From NCBI RefSeq assembly GCF_003254745.1, contig NZ_QKXH01000001.1, positions 186,001 to 250,000 on the forward strand: DNA of 64,000 nucleotides. Direction: 5' to 3'. This DNA is from Flavobacterium aquariorum (GTDB lineage Bacteria > Bacteroidota > Bacteroidia > Flavobacteriales > Flavobacteriaceae). Numbering within the stretch: position 1 is the stretch's first letter; each line of letters begins with the position of its first letter. Positions 1 to 7,785 of the stretch are shown one piece after another. The notes under the pieces were generated by a model that made no database searches, was not told the origin of the DNA, and saw only the letters and a list, made by a program, of their open reading frames with translations. A program made the position numbers and the translations under genes.

Positions 1-1
1 T

Positions 2-103
2 AAATTCCTTGAAAATGCACAAATGGTTGGTTTTGTACTTCTTATCGCACTACTATTGTTTGCAAATGGAAACGATATTTATAAAGCAATTGTAGGCAAA
101 TAA
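2..103 (+). CDS. rseP: C-terminal fragment of probable site-2 protease RseP
   Basis: Only the last 33 codons are present; the gene starts before the window. The fragment has one hydrophobic stretch followed by the motif FANGNDIYKA and a short basic end. As I recall, this pattern closes the last membrane helix of flavobacterial RseP-type M50 zinc metalloproteases, which cut membrane-embedded anti-sigma factors. The HExxH catalytic motif would lie upstream and cannot be seen, so the name rests on this tail alone. An open frame runs from base 2 to the TAA at 101-103. Other multi-pass membrane proteins are possible. Confidence 0.5.
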   Translation, partial: KFLENAQMVGFVLLIALLLFANGNDIYKAIVGK

Positions 104-130
104 AAAAGAATGTTATTTTTGCTTTTTTTG

Positions 131-161
131 TTTGCTACATTTAAATTTAATTCTATATTTG
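131..161 (+). promoter_or_regulatory. Bacteroidota-type promoter for the tRNA-Asn pair
   Basis: TTTG at 131-134 is followed after 19 bases by TATATTTG at 154-161. This matches the Bacteroidota sigma-factor consensus TTTG-N19/21-TAnnTTTG closely. Transcription would begin around 167, about 20 bases before the first tRNA. A second TTTG at 127-130 overlaps the first. Confidence 0.8.
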
Positions 162-185
162 CACTCGCTAAAAAGAGCAACAACT

Positions 186-259
186 TCCTCCTTAGCTCAG
201 TTGGTTAGAGCATCTGACTGTTAATCAGAGGGTCCTTGGTTCGAGCCCAAGAGGGGGAG
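186..259 (+). tRNA. tRNA-Asn (GTT), first copy
   Basis: A 74-nt cloverleaf can be folded by eye. The acceptor stem TCCTCCT pairs with AGGGGGA, the anticodon loop reads CTGTTAA (anticodon GTT, Asn), and the T arm is CTTGG-TTCGAGC-CCAAG. The discriminator base is G259. The CCA end is not encoded. It is identical over its full length to the copy at 299-372, and the two are separated by 39 bases, so they probably share one transcript. Confidence 0.97.
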
Positions 260-298
260 CAAACTTTTTTTAGCAAACATACATACCTTTAAGGTGAT

Positions 299-372
299 TC
301 CTCCTTAGCTCAGTTGGTTAGAGCATCTGACTGTTAATCAGAGGGTCCTTGGTTCGAGCCCAAGAGGGGGAG
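299..372 (+). tRNA. tRNA-Asn (GTT), second copy
   Basis: This is an exact repeat of the 74-nt tRNA-Asn at 186-259, with the same stems, anticodon GTT and G discriminator, and no encoded CCA. It lies just upstream of a strong terminator, which closes the tRNA transcription unit. Confidence 0.97.
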
Positions 373-380
373 CTTAATAA

Positions 381-414
381 ATACCACTTACGAAATGTAA
401 GTGGTATTTTTTTT
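381..414 (+). terminator. Intrinsic terminator of the tRNA unit
   Basis: A perfect 11-bp stem (381-391 with 397-407, loop GAAAT) is followed by a run of T to base 414. It lies 8 bases after the second tRNA. Confidence 0.9.
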
Positions 415-730
415 GCCCAAAACTTTCTTCCTTCCATTCGAAATATCAAAATCTTTATTATCACTCGCATTTTAAAATCAAACTACAAAACCCCCACTAT
501 CAAATAGCTATGTTCTTAAAAACTCAATTTAGCGAATGCGAAATCAAAAAAAAATCCAAACAAAAAAATTAGATTCATCAAAAAAAGATTAGCTAAAAAA
601 GAAAATGATATAAATTACAAAATAATCACAGTAATATAAATTTCAGTGATAATAATTTAATAATTTAGTCCTAAACACGGCCCAAAAAGCCATATTACAC
701 CAGAATATTAATTATTTAATACTGAGAAAT
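415..730. other. Intergenic stretch with no recognised gene
   Basis: About 315 AT-rich bases separate the tRNA terminator from the ATP-grasp gene. I see no ORF of credible length and no hairpin. No TTTG/TAnnTTTG pair stands out, although the promoter of the downstream operon should lie here. Confidence 0.6.
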
Positions 731-2167
731 ATGATGAAATTGATGCCACAGCTAAACCCCAAAGGGTGGGACGAAATGTTCTCAAATGAAGGCGTTAGAG
801 ATTCCTATGCTCAAGTTCTTCAAACGTTACAAAATCTAAATCCGGAAAGTCTAAACGATAAACAGATTCAGGCTTCGGATTTGTTCATGAATCAAGGTAT
901 AACATTTACAGTTTACAGCGACAACAATCAAGGAATAGAAAGAATTTTCCCGTTTGACATTATTCCAAGAATCATCACAAAAGCCGAATGGAGCGAAGTA
1001 GAAACTGGAATCAAGCAACGATTAAAAGCCCTTAATTTATTTTTGGAAGATGTTTATAATGGACAACACATCATAAAAGATGGTATAATTCCCGCTTCAT
1101 TGGTAGCGTCTTGCCCTCATTACATTCAAGAAGTTCACGGAATAAAAGTCCCTCATAATATTCATGTGCATATCGCAGGAATTGATTTAATCAGAGGAGC
1201 AAAGGGTGAATTTTACGTACTTGAAGACAACCTACGATGTCCCAGCGGCGTGAGTTACATGTTGGAAAATCGCGAAATCACCAAACGAATTTTCCCAGAC
1301 ATGCTTACTTCCAATAAAGTAAGTATGGTAGGAAACTATCCAATGATATTTCACAACATCTTAGTTTCGCTATCTCCACGAAATGTTCCCAATCCCAACG
1401 TGGTTTTACTAACGCCGGGAGTCTATAATTCGGCTTATTATGAGCATACCTTTTTAGCCCGTCAAATGGGAATTCCACTTGTGGAAGGAAGAGACTTGGT
1501 GGTGAACAATAATAAAGTATACATGAAAACTACTTCGGGATTACAACAAGTAGATGTTATTTACCGACGCTTGGACGATGAGTATCTCGATCCATTAGTT
1601 TTTAAACCCGAAAGTACACTGGGCGTTCCTGGACTGATTAGCGCCTATCGCCACGGCAATGTAGCCTTAGTAAACGCAGTCGGAAATGGTGTTGCCGATG
1701 ACAAGGCAGTCTATGCTTACGTCCCAGATATGATAAAATATTACCTTAACGAAGAACCTATACTTAAAAATGTTCCAACATACCAAATGGAAAACAGAGA
1801 GGAAAGAGAGTTGGTATTTGCTGATATGGAAAATATGGTCATCAAAGAAACCAATGGAAGTGGTGGATATGGAATGATTATGGGAAACAAAGCTACCCAG
1901 GAAGAACTTGAAAATGGTAAGACAGCCATTCTAGCCAATCCCAGAAATTTTATCGCACAACCTATCATTCAACTCAGCACTGTCCCCTGTTTAATAGATG
2001 GCCAATTGAAATTACGCCATGTAGATCTAAGACCGTATGCTTTATGTGGACCCAATGGAGTAGAAATTGTGCCTGGAGGATTAACTCGAGTCGCATTGAC
2101 AGAAGGTTCATTGGTCGTCAACTCTTCTCAAGGAGGAGGAAGCAAAGACACTTGGATCATAAAGTAA
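731..2167 (+). CDS. Circularly permuted ATP-grasp protein (type 2)
   Basis: This 478-aa protein has the features of the circularly permuted ATP-grasp family (DUF404/DUF407 type). These include the segment VLEDNLRCPSGVSYMLENR in the first half and the glycine-rich ETNGSGGYGM loop near residues 375-385. ATP-grasp enzymes join a carboxylate to an amine using ATP; this branch is predicted, not proven, to ligate peptides or amino acids. It heads a set with an alpha-E protein (2969) and a transglutaminase-like protein (3930), the association on which the peptide-modification prediction is based. A second ATG at 734 is equally possible as the start. The substrate is unknown. Confidence 0.9.
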   Translation: MMKLMPQLNPKGWDEMFSNEGVRDSYAQVLQTLQNLNPESLNDKQIQASDLFMNQGITFTVYSDNNQGIERIFPFDIIPRIITKAEWSEVETGIKQRLKALNLFLEDVYNGQHIIKDGIIPASLVASCPHYIQEVHGIKVPHNIHVHIAGIDLIRGAKGEFYVLEDNLRCPSGVSYMLENREITKRIFPDMLTSNKVSMVGNYPMIFHNILVSLSPRNVPNPNVVLLTPGVYNSAYYEHTFLARQMGIPLVEGRDLVVNNNKVYMKTTSGLQQVDVIYRRLDDEYLDPLVFKPESTLGVPGLISAYRHGNVALVNAVGNGVADDKAVYAYVPDMIKYYLNEEPILKNVPTYQMENREERELVFADMENMVIKETNGSGGYGMIMGNKATQEELENGKTAILANPRNFIAQPIIQLSTVPCLIDGQLKLRHVDLRPYALCGPNGVEIVPGGLTRVALTEGSLVVNSSQGGGSKDTWIIK

Positions 2168-2196
2168 TTTCATTTTAATTTTTAAAATGAATCAAA

Positions 2197-2520
2197 ATGA
2201 AAACAGTAGCCTTAAACACAGAAAAAAACGAAAGCAAAAAGTTTGCCTTTTTACACGAAATGGTTTTAGAACATTTAAACGATGCGAAACCAACTGAAAC
2301 TACAGTAGAAAATTCAAATGAGCCTGAAGTTAAAAAAATAACAATAACAGCCGATCCTGAAATACCAAATTTAGATTCAATTCCAGTTCCTGAAATTGTT
2401 ACACAAAAAGAAAAAATAAAACCCATAAAACCTGTAGAGGAACCCCATTTGGAAAACCCAAACAGTGAAACCGAAGAAAATTTAATCAAGAGATTTATAA
2501 ATAAAATCAAAATCTATTAA
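2197..2520 (+). CDS. Small acidic hypothetical protein between ATP-grasp and alpha-E genes
   Basis: This 107-aa ORF begins 29 bases after the ATP-grasp stop. It has no signal peptide or membrane segment. It is rich in Glu, Lys, Pro, Asn and Thr, with a disordered-looking proline-rich middle (PVPEIV, KPIKPVEEP) and a basic C-terminus ending KIKIY. I recognise no domain. The leader just before its ATG (TTTTTAAAA, then AATCAAAATGAAAACA) resembles the leader of the next small ORF at 2545. Given the neighbours it could be a substrate of the modification enzymes; that is inference from position only. Confidence 0.55.
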   Translation: MKTVALNTEKNESKKFAFLHEMVLEHLNDAKPTETTVENSNEPEVKKITITADPEIPNLDSIPVPEIVTQKEKIKPIKPVEEPHLENPNSETEENLIKRFINKIKIY

Positions 2521-2544
2521 CATCAATTTTTAAAACCAATTCAA

Positions 2545-2673
2545 ATGAAAACAACTATGCAAAGTGGAGTTACAAACGGGATGTTTTTACTCAACAATTA
2601 TTCGGATTCTCAGGCTCCTATCATAGAGTCAATAATAGAAACCATTGTAGAACCTATAATTTTCAAATGCTAA
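2545..2673 (+). CDS. 42-codon ORF copied from the start of the alpha-E gene (possible remnant)
   Basis: ATG at 2545 and TAA at 2671-2673 give a 42-aa product beginning MKTTMQSGVTNGMFLLNNY. The downstream alpha-E protein begins MKANMLSRVADGMFWLNRY. The first 60 bases of the two reading frames match at 47 positions, so this is a partial duplication of the alpha-E 5' end. After about 20 residues the similarity stops, and the rest (rich in Ile and Glu, ending in Cys) is unrelated. It may be a broken copy or a short peptide retained for its own sake; the sequence cannot decide. Confidence 0.45.
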   Translation: MKTTMQSGVTNGMFLLNNYSDSQAPIIESIIETIVEPIIFKC

Positions 2674-2749
2674 AATAGAGAACTATTTAAGCCACAGTTG
2701 TCAATCATTGTGAACTTGTAAGCATTACGAAAAGTCGATTTATGGGATT

Positions 2750-2862
2750 GCGTGAGGGATAGAAGCTAGCTACCGAAGTAGCGCGGATAGCCCGACGCAG
2801 TTGAGCAAAGGGGCTGTATAAGCGATGGTAATAGTAAGCCCCTTTGCTCAATAGTGTCACGC
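2750..2862. repeat. Structured 113-nt intergenic repeat, copy 1
   Basis: The element is closed by a 6-bp outer stem, GCGTGA (2750-2755) with TCACGC (2857-2862). Inside are a GCTAC-CGAA-GTAGC hairpin (2769-2782), the conserved box GCGCGGATAGCCCGAC, and a perfect 15-bp long-range stem (2801-2815 with 2837-2851). A second copy of exactly the same length lies at 59809-59921, sharing the boxes while the stems differ in a compensatory way. It sits between the 42-codon ORF and the alpha-E gene. I recall elements with the GGGATAG and GGATAGCCCGAC boxes as common intergenic repeats in Flavobacterium, but this was not searched. Confidence 0.8.
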
Positions 2863-2968
2863 CCACACGAACTTTTGCGAACTGACGCAGTAAATAATTT
2901 TGGTAGAAAAAATTACAATTGTTTTATTGCTAATAACAAAGCTTTTTACAAATTATAAATCGAAGCAA

Positions 2969-3922
2969 ATGAAGGCAAATATGCTAAGTCGAGTTGCAGA
3001 CGGGATGTTTTGGCTCAACAGATATATGGAAAGAACCGATGGCATGTTGCTAACTCTTAACACCAGTTACATACTTTCGTTTGACAAAGAAACCGATGAT
3101 TGTCAAGGTTACAAACCTTTATTGAAATACTATACCGACTTGACACACGACCAAATAAATGAAGTGCAATACGACACCAATTTTGTACTGAAATACATTA
3201 TTTGCGATAGTTTGAATCATAATTCGGTCAAGAATCTAGTTATAAAAGCGCGTGAAAACGCCAGAGGCTCTCAAGATAAAATAACCAAAGAACTTTGGGA
3301 ACATATCAATTCGCTGTATCATTTTATGAATTCCCCCGATCTTCCTAAAAAACTGGAAACCTCAGATGCCTTAAAAATTGTAAACAAACTCAATAAAGAC
3401 CTCCTGCTTTACAACGGCATATTGCATGTAACCATGCCAAGGGGGCTCGGCTGGAGCTTTTCGAATATTGGAAAACTGATCGAAAGATGCTTACAAACCA
3501 TCTCTATGACTCAAGCCTATTACGCGCCAATCAATTATAATCTTGGCGGAAATGAAGACGTAATGTACTGGCGAAGATTATTGCTCTCGTTATCGGGTTA
3601 CGAATTGTACCTTAAAAGCTATAGCAACATCAAGCACAATCGAAAAGTGGTACAACACGTCATTTTTAACCAAGATTTTGCCCATTCTGTGATCTTTACG
3701 CTCGAATTAATAAATAAATATTTGGATTGCCTGGTTAAAGACAGCGAAATAAGTGACGCGAGAAAACTGTACAATCAATTTGGAAGATTAAAAAGCTATG
3801 TAGACTTTACCGACTATCATCATTTGACGGACAAACAATTGGAAGAAGTTTTGGAAACTACAAAAGCACAACTGAATCAATTTTCAATCGATTTTTCAAA
3901 ATTATTTTTCTCCTACACTTAG
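2969..3922 (+). CDS. Alpha-E domain protein (DUF403)
   Basis: The 317-aa product begins MKANMLSRVADGMFWLNRY, the usual start of alpha-E proteins, which are all-helical and form part of predicted peptide-modification operons with ATP-grasp and transglutaminase-like partners. The ATG at 2969 is chosen over an in-frame TTG at 2900 because family similarity begins there; the extra 23 residues would be hydrophobic and unlike the family. It ends 7 bases before the transglutaminase gene, so the two are surely cotranscribed. The biochemical role of alpha-E proteins is unknown. No catalytic motif is recognised. Confidence 0.9.
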   Translation: MKANMLSRVADGMFWLNRYMERTDGMLLTLNTSYILSFDKETDDCQGYKPLLKYYTDLTHDQINEVQYDTNFVLKYIICDSLNHNSVKNLVIKARENARGSQDKITKELWEHINSLYHFMNSPDLPKKLETSDALKIVNKLNKDLLLYNGILHVTMPRGLGWSFSNIGKLIERCLQTISMTQAYYAPINYNLGGNEDVMYWRRLLLSLSGYELYLKSYSNIKHNRKVVQHVIFNQDFAHSVIFTLELINKYLDCLVKDSEISDARKLYNQFGRLKSYVDFTDYHHLTDKQLEEVLETTKAQLNQFSIDFSKLFFSYT

Positions 3923-3929
3923 ATAACTT

Positions 3930-4877
3930 ATGGCAATATTCAAAATAGTTCACATTACAAAATACCAATATAACTGGCCCATAAAAGAAAGCATAAACGA
4001 GGTTCGGCTATTTCCCCATAATTTTAGCAATCAAGACGTACTCGATTACCGACTCTTAATTACCCATAATCCAGACGTAGAATTTTACCAAGACTATTAC
4101 GGCAATCGTGTTGCCAATTTTAATAATCTAGAATCACATGAAGAAATGGTAATCGAATCCCGAATGACGGTTCGCGTAAATCATTCGCTAAAAATACCTG
4201 CAATTGACAACACCACTGTTAAAGATATTGGGAAAGAAAAAAGTGAAAACATAAACTTATTGAGATTGAATTATCCTGAAGTTATTCAAAAACAGCAGGA
4301 GATAGAAGCTATCTTGGCAGCAATAGATGTAGCCAACAAACCCATCATCGAAATTGCTCAATTATGCAATCAATACATATTCGACAACTTTACCTATACC
4401 AAAGGAATTACAAATATAGAAACCACCATTGATGAAATTTTAGAAATTAAAAAGGGAGTTTGCCAAGATTTTGCACATGTCTTATTACAGCTGGTCCGCA
4501 CTGTAGGCATTCCCGCCAGATATGTAAGTGGATACATTTGTCCTTACGAAAGCGGATTACGCGGAGAAGGAGCAACGCATGCCTGGGTCGAAATTTACAC
4601 TCCTACTCAAGGATGGCTAGGTCTCGATCCCACCAATAATATATGGACGATGGATAATCACGTAAAACTGGCTACAGGTAGAAATTTTTATGATTGCACC
4701 CCAATTAAAGGAACTTTCAAAGGACTGGCAAGACAGACACTCTCCGTATGTGTCTCCATAGGCTATGAAGACGGTAGGCATTATGAAGAAATAAACGATG
4801 TCCTACTTGAAGAAATCCCACAGGAAATTAACGAACAAATAAGTTATATTGAGCAACAACATCAGCAACAGCAATAA
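3930..4877 (+). CDS. Transglutaminase-like cysteine protease family protein
   Basis: This 315-aa protein has an N-terminal beta-rich domain (about residues 1-90), as in the bacterial transglutaminase N-terminal region. It is followed by a transglutaminase core with Cys178 (KKGVCQDFAH), His217 (GATHAWVEIY) and Asp233 (GLDPTNN), a complete papain-like triad. Family members act as peptidases or amide-bond exchangers; together with the ATP-grasp and alpha-E genes this suggests making and trimming of a peptide tag. There is no signal peptide, so it should be cytoplasmic. The C-terminus ends in a Gln/His-rich tail. Confidence 0.9.
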   Translation: MAIFKIVHITKYQYNWPIKESINEVRLFPHNFSNQDVLDYRLLITHNPDVEFYQDYYGNRVANFNNLESHEEMVIESRMTVRVNHSLKIPAIDNTTVKDIGKEKSENINLLRLNYPEVIQKQQEIEAILAAIDVANKPIIEIAQLCNQYIFDNFTYTKGITNIETTIDEILEIKKGVCQDFAHVLLQLVRTVGIPARYVSGYICPYESGLRGEGATHAWVEIYTPTQGWLGLDPTNNIWTMDNHVKLATGRNFYDCTPIKGTFKGLARQTLSVCVSIGYEDGRHYEEINDVLLEEIPQEINEQISYIEQQHQQQQ

Positions 4878-4893
4878 TATTCATAACTAAAAG

Positions 4894-5409
4894 TTAAGCT
4901 GCTTCTTCAAATGCTATGAAGTTTACCAGTTCCCCTTTTTTATTAAAAATTGGAAAACCTTCAATATTACAATAATAGAGTTCTCCATTTTTTTTATAAT
5001 TCAAAACTTGTTTAACGAATGGTTTTTGCAATGCAATAGCTTCTCTAATTTCGCTGGAAGTATTTAAAACGGTTTCCTTTCCTTGAAACATTTTTGGTGT
5101 TTTGCCAAGAACTTCATTTTCAACATAACCATTCATTTTATGCATGTTATGAGAAGCAAAAACAATATTCAATTTAGAATCGGTAATGAGTATAACCTTT
5201 TCTTCTAACTTATTTCTAAAATTCCAATTTACATTTTTCCATTTTTTGTCTTGGGCAAGATTCAATATTTTATTGGTATCTAAAACAATCTTTTTTATTT
5301 CAGTTTGAAAAATCGCACTGAATCCCCAAGAAATTAATGGAAATGAATTTCCTTTCAAAGAGGCGAAATACTTTGCTTTCGGATTATTGCCTTCCTTTAG
5401 AGTTGTCAT
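4894..5409 (-). CDS. Single PAS-domain protein
   Basis: The 171-aa product carries one PAS domain in its second half (motifs ITDSKLNIVFASHNMHKMNGY, VLGKTPKMFQG, YKKNGELYYCNIEGFPIF), with no attached kinase, cyclase or DNA-binding domain. The N-terminal 60 residues are of unknown fold. The ATG at 5409 is preferred to one at 5451 because a TATCTTTG promoter box lies at 5428-5435, between them. Such stand-alone PAS proteins probably sense a small ligand, light or redox state and pass it to a partner; no partner is visible nearby. It is convergent with the transglutaminase gene. Confidence 0.75.
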   Translation of the reverse strand: MTTLKEGNNPKAKYFASLKGNSFPLISWGFSAIFQTEIKKIVLDTNKILNLAQDKKWKNVNWNFRNKLEEKVILITDSKLNIVFASHNMHKMNGYVENEVLGKTPKMFQGKETVLNTSSEIREAIALQKPFVKQVLNYKKNGELYYCNIEGFPIFNKKGELVNFIAFEEAA

Positions 5410-5427
5410 AATTTTGCTTTTAAAATT

Positions 5428-5435
5428 CAAAGATA
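5428..5435 (-). promoter_or_regulatory. -7 box of the PAS gene promoter
   Basis: TATCTTTG on the minus strand matches TAnnTTTG and lies 19 bases before the chosen ATG. No clear TTTG is seen at the -33 position. Confidence 0.45.
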
Positions 5436-5503
5436 AAAACAATTCAAACAATAAAGTCTCGCTTGTAAGGTTTTAACTATTGTTGAACCTGTTTTCTACA
5501 AAA

Positions 5504-6586
5504 TCAAAAATCAAATTTAAGCTGTACTACAACTGTCTTTTTGATTTCCGTATTTAGATTACTTAAAGAAATTCCCAATAGCCGAACCGAATCTTTCATT
5601 TTCTCCTGATATAATAGTTCTTTAACCGTTTCAAAAATCAGCGCTTTATCTGAAATAAAATAAGGCATTGTTTTGCTTCGCGTCTGTTGGGTAAAATCGC
5701 TGTACTTTATTTTAAGGGTAATCGTTTTACCCGAAATCTGATGTTTCTTTAGACGGCGTTCCAATTCCAATGCAATTCTTTCAAGCTTTTCCAACATAAA
5801 TATTTCCGAGGAAAGATTAATATCAAAAGTATGTTCGGCTGCTACCGATTTTGTAATCCGGTTGGATTTCACTTCACTGTTGTGAATTCCACGAACTACA
5901 TTGTAATAGAAACCACCCGACTTTCCGAAATGCTTTTCCAAAAATTCGACTGATTTACTTTTCAGATCCAAACCCGTAAAAATTCCGAGTTGAAACATTT
6001 TTTCGGCGGTAACCTTCCCTACTCCGTAGAATTTTTGGATGGGCAATTGTTCCAAAAAAGAAATAACTTCATCTGGATTGACCGTTTTTTGACCGTTGGG
6101 TTTATTGTAATCACTCGCGATTTTGGCCACAAATTTATTGACCGAAATCCCCGCTGAAGCTGTTAGTCCAACTTCATTGAATATTCTTTCCCTAATTTCT
6201 TGTGCCAATAAACTGGCGCTGGGATTTCCTTTTTTGTTTTTGGTAACATCCAGATAGGCTTCGTCAAGCGAAAGAGGTTCTATTAAATCCGTATAATCAC
6301 GAAATATTTTATGGATCTTCTTTGAGATTTCTTTATAACGATCAAAACGTGGTCTTACAAAAATAAGTTCAGGACAGTTTTTTTTTGCCAAAACCCCGCT
6401 TATGGCAGAACGGACGCCAAATTTTCTGGCTTCGTAACTGGCCGCCGAAACAACTCCACGATTTTCGGCACCTCCTACCGCAATGGGCTTTCCCCGCAAC
6501 TCAGGATTGTCCATTTGCTCCACCGAAGCATAGAAAGCATCCATGTCGATGTGTATGATTTTTCTATGTGGAAGCGGTTCGGACAT
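5504..6586 (-). CDS. dinB: DNA polymerase IV (Y family, translesion)
   Basis: This 360-aa protein has the Y-family palm motifs: HIDMDAFYASVEQ with metal-binding Asp14, and SLDEAYLD with Asp108 and Glu109. The helix-hairpin-helix thumb (FYGVGKVTAEKM) and a C-terminal little-finger domain follow. It copies past damaged template bases with low fidelity. Length is normal for the family. The ATG at 6586 lies only 4 bases from a TAAATTTG promoter box, so the transcript may have almost no leader. The clamp-binding motif is probably the extreme C-terminus (VVQLKFDF). Confidence 0.97.
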   Translation of the reverse strand: MSEPLPHRKIIHIDMDAFYASVEQMDNPELRGKPIAVGGAENRGVVSAASYEARKFGVRSAISGVLAKKNCPELIFVRPRFDRYKEISKKIHKIFRDYTDLIEPLSLDEAYLDVTKNKKGNPSASLLAQEIRERIFNEVGLTASAGISVNKFVAKIASDYNKPNGQKTVNPDEVISFLEQLPIQKFYGVGKVTAEKMFQLGIFTGLDLKSKSVEFLEKHFGKSGGFYYNVVRGIHNSEVKSNRITKSVAAEHTFDINLSSEIFMLEKLERIALELERRLKKHQISGKTITLKIKYSDFTQQTRSKTMPYFISDKALIFETVKELLYQEKMKDSVRLLGISLSNLNTEIKKTVVVQLKFDF

Positions 6587-6590
6587 ATTA

Positions 6591-6621
6591 CAAATTTAGA
6601 AACGTTTTGAAAAAAATGAAA
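6591..6621 (-). promoter_or_regulatory. Promoter of dinB
   Basis: On the minus strand TTTC (6618-6621) is followed after 19 bases by TAAATTTG (6591-6598). This is a good Bacteroidota promoter with one mismatch in the upstream box. It lies so close to the dinB ATG (6586) that transcription would start at or within the start codon. Confidence 0.55.
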
Positions 6622-6738
6622 CGCCGAAACTGTTAAAAAATAAATGAATATCTTTGATGAACGCAACTAGCCCAGATAAGAACGGCAGTACAATTTTAGA
6701 TTTAGATTGCTGATTTTAGATTTATAAAATTTAAAGAG

Positions 6739-7206
6739 ATGGTAGAAATAGAAAGAAAATTTTTAGTCACTTCAAATGCATTCAAAGAAGAGTCTTTTGC
6801 CCAAAACAGAATAAAGCAAGGCTATTTAAGCTCAGTTCCTGAAAGAACCGTAAGAGTACGTGTGAAAGGAAACAAGGGTTTCTTGACCATAAAAGGAATC
6901 TCAAACGACTCGGGTATGTCCCGTTTTGAATGGGAAAAAGAAATCCCAATTGACGAAGCTGAAAAATTATTGCTTTTATGTGAATCCGGCGTAATTGACA
7001 AAACCCGCTTTGAAGTCAAAACGGGTAGTCATATTATTGAAATCGATGAGTTTTATGGTGAAAATCAAGGACTGATTATGGCTGAAGTCGAACTAAAATC
7101 TGAAACCGAATCTTTTGAAAAACCAATCTGGCTCGGTGAAGAAGTTACGAATGACAAAAGATATTACAATGCCTACTTAAGCAGCAATCCTTTTAAAAAT
7201 TGGTGA
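6739..7206 (+). CDS. CYTH-domain protein (triphosphate tunnel metalloenzyme)
   Basis: This 155-aa protein opens with the CYTH signature EIERKFL at residues 3-9. It continues with alternating charged beta strands (TVRVRVKG, GFLTIKG, EWEKEIP, DKTRFEV, EIDEFYG, MAEVEL) that line the triphosphate-binding tunnel. Single-domain bacterial members usually hydrolyse tripolyphosphate or similar triphosphates; some are class IV adenylate cyclases. Which reaction applies cannot be read from the sequence. The gene is divergent from dinB and convergent with the RlpA gene, whose stop codon is 2 bases away. Confidence 0.9.
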   Translation: MVEIERKFLVTSNAFKEESFAQNRIKQGYLSSVPERTVRVRVKGNKGFLTIKGISNDSGMSRFEWEKEIPIDEAEKLLLLCESGVIDKTRFEVKTGSHIIEIDEFYGENQGLIMAEVELKSETESFEKPIWLGEEVTNDKRYYNAYLSSNPFKNW

Positions 7207-7208
7207 AT

Positions 7209-7703
7209 TTATTTTCGTAATTCCTCTATTTTTACAATTACTGCACCACTGCTTTTGCTAGAAGTAATATCCATAAAGGCTTTTTTACTCAAATCAATTT
7301 CTCTTCCTCTTGCAAAAGGGCCGCGATCTATCACTTCTACTATTACCGACTTCCCATTGGCTTCATTGGTAATTTTGAGCTTAGTTCCAAAAGGGAATTT
7401 TCTGTGAGCAGCTGTTAATTTTTGGTTGTCAAATCGTTTTCCGCTTGCTGTTCTTTTTCCGTTAAACTTGTCGTGATAATATGAGGCATGAGCATTTTTT
7501 TTGAAGAATACAAATTTTCCGGTTTCCACAGCAGTAGTATCTGGGGCGATTGTTACTGGCGTAAACTCTTTTTCGACGACCTTAGTTGTTTTTTTTACAG
7601 TGTCTTTATTAATGGAAAATTTTTTGCTGTTTATAATGGCACTTTGACCACTTACCAAACCAAAATTGGCAAGTATAAATAAAAGCGTGATTATTTTTTT
7701 CAT
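7209..7703 (-). CDS. RlpA-like septal ring/lytic transglycosylase protein
   Basis: This 164-aa secreted protein has a signal peptide (MKKIITLLFILANFGLVSG) followed by a linker and a double-psi beta-barrel domain (about residues 70-160). RlpA motifs visible are ASYYHDKFNGKRTASGKRF, LTAAHRKFPFGT and VIDRGPFARGREIDLS, the last containing the catalytic-type Asp. RlpA proteins cleave or bind peptidoglycan glycan strands lacking stem peptides. There is no SPOR domain, as in short flavobacterial members. It is a single-gene unit. Confidence 0.9.
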   Translation of the reverse strand: MKKIITLLFILANFGLVSGQSAIINSKKFSINKDTVKKTTKVVEKEFTPVTIAPDTTAVETGKFVFFKKNAHASYYHDKFNGKRTASGKRFDNQKLTAAHRKFPFGTKLKITNEANGKSVIVEVIDRGPFARGREIDLSKKAFMDITSSKSSGAVIVKIEELRK

Positions 7704-7749
7704 TTATAGTTTATTAGGTGAAACTTTGAATTGCAAAAAAATTATAGGT

Positions 7750-7775
7750 AAAAAAAAGTCCTTTTCAGGACTTTT
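7750..7775 (-). terminator. Terminator after the four-helix membrane protein gene
   Basis: The stem AAAAGTCC/GGACTTTT (7754-7761 with 7768-7775) is followed on the minus strand by further T. It lies 11 bases beyond the gene at 7786-8208. Confidence 0.7.
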
Positions 7776-7785
7776 AAAAATGGGT

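Noticed and set aside
186..372. Twin tRNA-Asn genes as an integration (att) site
   Set aside because: Both copies are complete, no truncated 3' copy is seen further on, and no integrase is in the window.
2734..2890. The repeat as a CRISPR array or insertion-sequence remnant
   Set aside because: There is no repeat-spacer periodicity, no transposase fragment and no terminal target duplication; only two dispersed structured copies exist.
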